Shown in pieces: positions 53,783 through 64,000 of a DNA stretch of 64,000 nt. Source of the DNA: Brassica napus (Eukaryota > Streptophyta > Magnoliopsida > Brassicales > Brassicaceae); NCBI RefSeq assembly GCF_020379485.1, contig NC_063436.1, positions 25,666,423-25,730,422 on the forward strand, written 5' to 3'. The notes beneath the pieces are model-generated. The model saw only the letters and a program-made list of their open reading frames with translations. It had not been told where the DNA came from and searched no databases. The translations under genes were made by a program, and so were the position numbers. Positions within the stretch are counted from its first letter, which is position 1. Every line of letters starts with the position of its first letter.

Positions 53783-54559
53783 TGTGTTTTGTTTGATGTC
53801 TGAAACCTCCTATTTTGAGAGATTTAATTTTCACACATAATTGAATATTCAATCCTAGTATTCCAGGGGAAGCTGTGCGGATTGACCAATCTTCATCGAT
53901 TTTTTTCTATGGAGACTTTGCATAATCAATCGATGGATGTGATGTTACCGTGAGACGTGAGTAGACCATATTCGATTAAGGTATTTGGTTTTACCATAAC
54001 CGGTTCAGTGAAGACCGAGTCTAATGGTGACCCATTTCTTAATAACCGGGTCTAATGGTGACCCGTTTATCCATGAAGTAATGTTTTTGAAAGGTCAATT
54101 CAGCGTTTTGTCTGCTTTTATAATCTTTTTTGAGTATTATTTCTTAAACCATCTTCTTGGAGATCCCATTATTGATTTGAAACAAATCACAATATTTTGG
54201 TAGCCGGACGCATTTGGTATATTTTTTCGAAGACATAACTTCAAAAAGTGAAACAAATAAATGAAAATGGGGTAACGGACATACCGTTGATTCTATAGCT
54301 GAGTTTAAGTCCAATTAGGGCTGAAAAACAGAGCTTATGGACATCGTTTGACCAGCCAATGGGTAAATAAGTTGGAGTACCCTTAATCATTAACTAAAAA
54401 CTTCCATAATTCAAATTACAAAACTTGATTACAAATTTACAATCACACAGAATAAAAGTGAGAGGGACGTCTAATCTGAGAAAGAAAACGCAGGGAGATT
54501 CAAGTCCTAGCACCGCAACAAGGACTTCAGAAGTATTAAAAGGACATCAAGATTGATCT
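53783..54559. promoter_or_regulatory. Upstream region of G and spacer to H
   Basis: No gene. GTCTAATGGTGACCC is repeated at 54021 and 54049. No strong promoter motif beyond a TTGACC at 53882 on the plus strand. Confidence 0.35.
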
Positions 54560-56254
<1,695 letters not shown>

Positions 56255-56366
56255 CTACGCAGTCAACAGTCACCAATGTATAAGAATATTACACCAAAGT
56301 GAAATAACATCAAAATTTACAATTTCTTCGTCTCTTCTTTTTTTTCTTGACAAATCACTTTTCTCA

Positions 56367-56430
56367 TTTTTTTTTTTTGAAACACATACTTTCATTCATT
56401 CATTAAATGTTAAAGCCAAGGTTTGGTGAA
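56367..56430 (-). mobile_element. Short inverted LINE 3' end
   Basis: A 12-base T run followed by GAAACACATACTTTCATTC and on to AAGCCAAGGTTTGGTGAA is the reverse complement of the LINE tail at 60661-60724. A severely 5'-truncated copy inserted in the opposite direction. Confidence 0.85.
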
Positions 56431-56529
56431 AGAAATTAAACGTGACACTTTCAAAAAATTATGGAACCTCAAAAAAATTATGGAACCTCAAAAAAAGAAA
56501 GAAATTAAACGTGACACTTTCAAAAAATT
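56428..56529. repeat. 33-bp direct repeat next to the inverted LINE tail
   Basis: GAAAGAAATTAAACGTGACA and its continuation to CAAAAAATT occurs at 56428-56460 and 56497-56529. Between them ATTATGGAACCTCAAAAAA is itself doubled. It could be a LINE target-site duplication or slippage product. Confidence 0.6.
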
Positions 56530-56648
56530 CTTAAACAATTGTTTTTTTTTGGTTTCTCTATTAAAACTTAGCGAAGTTTCAGGGGTTGGAACTTAAAAAT
56601 TCCCGGGTTTGGACCTCGTCGTCGTCAGGGTCCAACTTCAGGGGTTAA

Positions 56649-59600
56649 AACTTAAAAATTGGGAGTTGGAACTGTCAGGGGTTGGGGAATCCCCGGACAG
56701 TTCGTAGGTTACTAGAGATGAAAAGAAATATTTTTCCCGATATTTTATTCCTCTCAGAAACCAAAAATCCCGACAGCTTCGTGCTCAAAAAGACGAAGCA
56801 GCTGGAGTATGAAAATATTCTACTAGTCCCCCCGACGGGGCATGGCGCTGGAGGCCTGGCTCTCATGTGGAAACAGGAAATTAAACTAAGTGTAATAAGC
56901 TCTTGTGCTAATCTGATTGACACTTGCATCGAATATGAAGGAAAATTGTTCTATGCTTCCTTTATTTATGCTGATACCGACAAACCAACGCGACGGCTCT
57001 TCTGGGATCACCTCCTGGCCATCAACTCAACTCGCGCGGCTCCGTGGTTCATCACAGGCGATTTCAACGACTTAACCTGCAATGCTGAGAAAGTTGGTGG
57101 ACCGGAAAGACCAGAAAGCTCCTTTACAGACCTACGCACATTCTTTTCTGAAGGTGATTTATATGACCTACAACATTCCGGTGATTGCCTTTCATGGAGG
57201 GGAAAGAGAGGAGATTACTTGGTCAGGTGCAGATTAGACAGAGCGATTGCCAATGGTGACTGGGCGGAGCTATTTCCAAAGGCGAGATCACAGTATCTGA
57301 CCTATGAAGGGTCCGATCACAAACCCATTGTCTCATTCTTCGAACCAGACAAAAGAAAGCGTCGAGGTACCTTTCGATTTGATAGGAGACTTAGGGACAA
57401 TCCCGAAGTGAAAGCGCTGGTAAACCAGGTCTGGAACGATGTGCAACATAAGTCTGTCAATGACAGAATCTGCTCTGTTAGAGCTGCCATCGCTGGATGG
57501 AGCAAACAACAGTACCAGAACAGTAGGCTTATCATCGAACAAAAAAAAGAAGAGCTGGAGGAAGCATTAACGAGTCCCGTAAATGACACTGACCTGATCA
57601 CTAGGGTGTCACACGAACTCAACTCAGCATACCTAGCGGAAGAAGCATACTGGAGACAACGTAGCCGTCTGCTTTGGCTTAGTCTCGGAGACCGTAATAC
57701 GGGCTTCTTTCATGCGACAGCGAAGAACCGGAAAAGAGCAAATGCCTTTTCGGTAATAGAAGATGAAGACGGTACAGCAGTTTACCAAGAAGATCAGATA
57801 GGGAAAGTGATTGTCAAATATTTTCAGAAATTATTCTCCACAGTCGCTGGCCAGAGAGAAGAGACGGTACAGCAGGCCCTGTCACCAATGGTGACTTCAG
57901 AGCAAAACGAAGGCCTGATCCGTACCCCGTCAGCAGCAGAGATTAAGGAGGCTGCTTTCTCTATTCACGCTGACAAAGCGCCAGGGCCGGATGGTTTTTC
58001 CGCTGGATTCTATCATTCCAATTGGGACACGGTAGGCATGGAGATAGTGAAGGAAGTGCAAGGGTTCTTCGTCTCAGATAAATTGCCGGAGAAGATCAAC
58101 GACACGCATATTCGCCTCATTCCGAAGGTGCAAACCCCACAGACAGTGGCGGAATATAGACCCATTGCGCTGTGCAATGTGTACTATAAAATTATCTCGA
58201 AGATCATGACGAAGCGACTTCAACCTCTCCTTTCCGGGATCATCTCCGAAAACCAGTCCGCCTTCGTACCAGGCCGGGCCATCTCGGACAGTGTCCTCAT
58301 TACACATGAAGTCCTCCATTATCTCAAGACGTCAGATGCGGAACAGCGATGCTCTATGGCGGTGAAAACCGATATGAGTAAAGCCTACGATCGACTAGAG
58401 TGGGATTTCATCCAGTGTGTGATGCGCCGGCTGGGCTTTCACTCGAAATGGATTGCTCTTGTGATGCAATGTATATCTACTGTTACGTACTCTTTCCTCA
58501 TTAACGGCGCGCCTAGAGGAAAAGTCACACCGAGTCGGGGAATCCGCCAAGGAGACCCACTCTCACCATACATCTTCATCTTGTGTAGTGAGGTTCTCTC
58601 GGGTCTATGTAACAGAGCGCAAGAGGAGGGTTCTCTCCAAGGAATATGTGTAGCTCGGGGGAGTCCCCGACTAAACCACCTCCTATTTGCCGATGATACC
58701 ATGTTTTTCTTAAGAGCAAGCAAAGAGAGTAGTGAAGCACTGAAAAGGATCTTAACTCAATATGAAGAAGCATCCGGTCAATCCATCAATACCGACAAAT
58801 CTGCTATCACATTCTCAAAGAAAACTCCATCGCTGCTTAAAGACACAGTCAAGGAGATTCTCTCGGTTCAAAAAGAAGGCGGATCTGGTAAATACTTGGG
58901 ACTGCCTGAGCTTTTTGGTAGGAAGAAGAGAGATCTTTTTTCATCAATTGTTGACAGGGTCAAGCAAAAAGCAGCTAGCTGGTCTAACAGATTTCTATCA
59001 ACCGCCGGGAAAATGACGATGCTCAGGAGTGTTCTCTCACCAATCCCGTCTTTTGCCATGACCTGCTTTCAGCTCCCGGTTTCCCTCTGCCAGCAAATCC
59101 AGTCCGCACTAACCCGTTTTTGGTGGGATAACAGCAGTGGAAGTAACAAGATCGCTTGGATCGCATGGACAAAACTGATCCTCCCGAAGGAACAGGGTGG
59201 ATTAGACTTTAGAGATATTCAGAGCATCAATGATGCATTTTTAGCTAAGCTCAGCTGGAGACTCATACGCAATCCCGAGAGCCTTCTTGGACGAATTCTT
59301 TTCGGCAAGTATTGTCCCAACGGGGACTTCTTGACATGCCCTTTAACCAGTGCTCCATCTCATGGGTGGCGTGGCATCATGATTGGAAGAGACATCATCA
59401 TGGCGAGTTCGGGATGGGCGGTTGGTGATGGCGAGAACCTCAACGTGTGGGACTCACCCTGGCTCAGTCTCACCCAACAAGATAGACCTATGGGACCGGC
59501 CCCGGAATCACTTACCAATCTCAAAGTTGCAGACCTCTTCCTGCCAGAGAAAAATGACTGGGATCTTGCAAAGATACGTCAATGGCTCCCGTTTGAAGAA

Positions 59601-60689
59601 GAGAAGATTAGAATGCTGAAGCCAAGTCTGAGTGGAGCCCCAGATAAGATCATCTGGCCAAAATCCGCAAGTGGAGAATATACGACAAAGACAGGATACG
59701 TGACTGCATTACCGCTCCACCTCGATCAAGCTTTGATCCCCCAAGGAGAACCGGAGTATAACTGGAAGAAAAATGTGTGGAATCTCCATACTGCTCCGAA
59801 AATTAAACTGTTTGTTTGGAAAACTCTTCACGGAGCCTTACCGGTTGGTGAGCAACTACGGGCTAGACAAATACAAGTGGATGGGAAATGCAAGTTGTGC
59901 GGTCTCCCCGAATCTATTGATCATCTGTTCCTTCACTGCAAGTTTGCTAAACAGGTCTGGAAATCAACCCCGGTGTGGCCAAGCATTGAGTACAGCGGAA
60001 CAATAGATTTGAGAAGTGAATGGAACAGCTTCTGCTCTAGGAAGAATCTTCCTCCGACAGGACTCTCGACGGGAGCTCTAGCGCCTTGGATCCTGTGGCA
60101 ATTATGGAAAGCAAGGAACAGCTTGATATTTAAGGATAAAGGCTTCACGACAACAGAAGTTATCTCTATGGCTATTAGTGCAGCTCGGGAATGGAACGAC
60201 AGCCAGTACAAGGCCCCTGTTCTGGGCCGCTCTCAACCAACTAGAACGCTTCCTCAGGAGAATTGTATACTGTTAAGATCTGATGCAGCCTGGTCTGAAG
60301 CAAATAATTGCGCAGGGTTTGGATGGATTGTTAAGTCACTGAACAGAACATCTTCCTTCTCCTCCTCGATGCGATTTGTAGGCTCCCCGCTCGTAGCGGA
60401 AGGATTGGCTCTCCGTGAGGCTGTGACAAAGTGCAGAGAGCTTGGAATCACTAAGATGAGGTGCGAGTCTGATTGTGATCAACTCATCAAAGCACTGACC
60501 TCAGATTTCCCTCTGGCTGCAATCTATGGCAACGTTTCTGATATCAAATCCATTGCTCTATCTTTTGAATGTTTGTCTTTTTCATGGATTTCTCGTGAGA
60601 AAAATGGTGAGGCAGATTCATTGGCAAAGCAAGCCTTGTTGGCTGAGATTGCCTTGATGAATTCACCAAACCTTGGCTTTAACATTTAA
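56649..60689 (+). CDS. LINE ORF2: endonuclease, reverse transcriptase, RNase H
   Basis: About 1346 codons without a stop, retrotransposition enzyme. N-terminal AP-type endonuclease: SWNCQGLGNP, LSETK, ITGDFNDL, RLDRAI, SDHKPI. Reverse transcriptase: AFVPGRAISD, TDMSKAYDRLEW, GIRQGDPLSPYIF, LLFADD. Zinc-binding zf-RVT region with CKLCGLPESIDHLFLHC. C-terminal RNase H with all four acidic positions (SDAAW, AEGLALREA, ESDCD, NGEADSLA). The frame is open from 56649 but has no ATG before the endonuclease motif; the codon where Met is expected reads TTA. Otherwise fully open, so the insertion is fairly young. Unlikely to be translated from its own start. Confidence 0.9.
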   Translation, partial: NLKIGSWNCQGLGNPRTVRRLLEMKRNIFPDILFLSETKNPDSFVLKKTKQLEYENILLVPPTGHGAGGLALMWKQEIKLSVISSCANLIDTCIEYEGKLFYASFIYADTDKPTRRLFWDHLLAINSTRAAPWFITGDFNDLTCNAEKVGGPERPESSFTDLRTFFSEGDLYDLQHSGDCLSWRGKRGDYLVRCRLDRAIANGDWAELFPKARSQYLTYEGSDHKPIVSFFEPDKRKRRGTFRFDRRLRDNPEVKALVNQVWNDVQHKSVNDRICSVRAAIAGWSKQQYQNSRLIIEQKKEELEEALTSPVNDTDLITRVSHELNSAYLAEEAYWRQRSRLLWLSLGDRNTGFFHATAKNRKRANAFSVIEDEDGTAVYQEDQIGKVIVKYFQKLFSTVAGQREETVQQALSPMVTSEQNEGLIRTPSAAEIKEAAFSIHADKAPGPDGFSAGFYHSNWDTVGMEIVKEVQGFFVSDKLPEKINDTHIRLIPKVQTPQTVAEYRPIALCNVYYKIISKIMTKRLQPLLSGIISENQSAFVPGRAISDSVLITHEVLHYLKTSDAEQRCSMAVKTDMSKAYDRLEWDFIQCVMRRLGFHSKWIALVMQCISTVTYSFLINGAPRGKVTPSRGIRQGDPLSPYIFILCSEVLSGLCNRAQEEGSLQGICVARGSPRLNHLLFADDTMFFLRASKESSEALKRILTQYEEASGQSINTDKSAITFSKKTPSLLKDTVKEILSVQKEGGSGKYLGLPELFGRKKRDLFSSIVDRVKQKAASWSNRFLSTAGKMTMLRSVLSPIPSFAMTCFQLPVSLCQQIQSALTRFWWDNSSGSNKIAWIAWTKLILPKEQGGLDFRDIQSINDAFLAKLSWRLIRNPESLLGRILFGKYCPNGDFLTCPLTSAPSHGWRGIMIGRDIIMASSGWAVGDGENLNVWDSPWLSLTQQDRPMGPAPESLTNLKVADLFLPEKNDWDLAKIRQWLPFEEEKIRMLKPSLSGAPDKIIWPKSASGEYTTKTGYVTALPLHLDQALIPQGEPEYNWKKNVWNLHTAPKIKLFVWKTLHGALPVGEQLRARQIQVDGKCKLCGLPESIDHLFLHCKFAKQVWKSTPVWPSIEYSGTIDLRSEWNSFCSRKNLPPTGLSTGALAPWILWQLWKARNSLIFKDKGFTTTEVISMAISAAREWNDSQYKAPVLGRSQPTRTLPQENCILLRSDAAWSEANNCAGFGWIVKSLNRTSSFSSSMRFVGSPLVAEGLALREAVTKCRELGITKMRCESDCDQLIKALTSDFPLAAIYGNVSDIKSIALSFECLSFSWISREKNGEADSLAKQALLAEIALMNSPNLGFNI

Positions 60690-60724
60690 TGAATGAATGA
60701 AAGTATGTGTTTCAAAAAAAAAAA
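56649..60724 (+). mobile_element. Plant L1-type LINE, 5'-truncated
   Basis: Contains a long ORF2, a 3' UTR of about 25 bases (with TGAATGAATGAA) and a poly-A tail (60713-60724). No ORF1 is visible upstream. The 5' junction is unclear: 56573-56660 contains an imperfect tandem repeat of TTCAGGGGTT..AACTTAAAAATT. No target-site duplication was identified. It occupies the position of the missing first exon of H. Confidence 0.85.
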
Positions 60725-60989
60725 AGCAGAACGGATAATCCGTGAATCATTTAAATCGTTCCGGATATTCAAACTAACGAATACTTTTAAAATCGTACGA
60801 AGCGAATGCGGATCGAAAACTCAAGTATTTGTACGAGAAGGAGTGGATCACAGGTACGTAAAACTCAAGTATTTGTACGAGACGGAACGGATCTCAAATA
60901 CGTGAGATTTTTCCGGATATCCGCTCCATGCTCATGCAGCCTTTGTGGAAACTAGAAACAACGTAAACCAAACAGATCATCTTCACTAT
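60725..60989. repeat. Spacer with 44-bp tandem duplication
   Basis: AAAACTCAAGTATTTGTACG starts at 60816 and again at 60860. CCGGATAT and GGATAATCC motifs suggest transposon remnants. No gene. Confidence 0.55.
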
Positions 60990-63553
<2,564 letters not shown>

Positions 63554-63720
63554 TTTTTTCTTGATTTGATTATTTAGATAATGATTGTGTGTTAAAGTAT
63601 GTGGTTCTTATCAGAAGTTTGTATTAGTCTTGCTTGAATGGCACATGCACATTAATGAGAAAGTGACAACTTTGAATTATTGTGGAAGACTTTTGGAATC
63701 TTATAAGTCAACTTTGATTG
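63554..63720 (-). promoter_or_regulatory. Promoter region of CRK I
   Basis: AGTCAA at 63706-63711 is a W-box core on the gene strand, about 155 bases upstream of the ATG. No obvious TATA box. Confidence 0.35.
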
Positions 63721-64000
63721 TAGGTGAGGGAAATTAATGAGAATAACATACAGTTGAGCCTAACTTAATACCACTAGAACATAATAGAACATTTACCTTT
63801 TACCCCTTCATATTAACAGTAGCATCTAATAATAAAATACATTCGGTCTATCAAATAAGTCCGTTACCAATAGTAATATCCTTTAGGGCTCATCAGTTGC
63901 TTGTCAGTCAAGAACAAATATCAAGTTTTGAAGAAACCGGCTTGAACCACTCTTGGAAGCAAGGGAACAGCATAGAGGACTAACACCATTTTGGGTTTAC
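63721..64000. other. Right-edge spacer
   Basis: AT-rich, with no gene or element that I can support. Confidence 0.35.

Overview
This is a nuclear plant sequence, most likely from a Brassica species (inference). The reasons are the AT-rich introns with GT..AG borders, a tandem array of cysteine-rich receptor-like kinases (CRK, DUF26-RLK) like the CRK arrays of Arabidopsis chromosome 4, and dense Brassicaceae-type transposable elements: a CACTA element with TTCCGAGG subterminal repeats, Helitrons ending in a hairpin plus CTAG, an Athila-type LTR element and a plant LINE. I see no tRNA, rRNA or CRISPR.

Layout. 1-1230: 5' part of a CRK on the minus strand, continuing off the left edge. 2770-3455: CRK exon-1 pseudogene (+). 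4277-12597: CACTA element with two decayed genes and an ATT target duplication. 13390-15230: duplicated flank plus CRK relics. 16188-25715: CRK 'A' (+), all seven exons readable, but the transmembrane exon is split by a 2.4-kb MULE-like element and intron 3 holds nested Helitrons. 26273-27386: inverted-repeat element filled with a minisatellite. 27841-37289: CRK 'B' (+), broken by a 4-bp insertion, a 7-kb LTR element and a 32-bp deletion. 37485-38698: 5'-truncated kinase 'C' (+). 38872-39565: hAT-like element. 40302-42866: CRK 'D' (+), apparently functional, with an extra intron. 43453-46030: pseudogene 'E' (-). 47400-49975: intact CRK 'F' (-). 50780-53782: pseudogene 'G' (-). 54560-56254: 5'-truncated 'H' (-) with an altered DFG motif. 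56649-60724: LINE (+) with a long open ORF2. 60990-63553: intact CRK 'I' (-) with a GC-AG intron.

Biology. CRKs are plasma-membrane receptors: signal peptide, two extracellular DUF26 domains (C-X8-C-X2-C), one transmembrane helix and a cytoplasmic RD Ser/Thr kinase. In Arabidopsis they act in salicylate, pathogen and ROS responses. Exon lengths here are highly regular (about 800 / 138 / 119 / 211 / 238 / 151 / 324), so exon borders could be fixed by phase and length. Three genes (D, F, I) look complete. The 5' part of gene 1 is intact. A is intact only if its MULE can be removed. B, C, E, G and H carry lesions. The window shows birth-and-death evolution of an immune-receptor cluster driven by tandem duplication and transposons.
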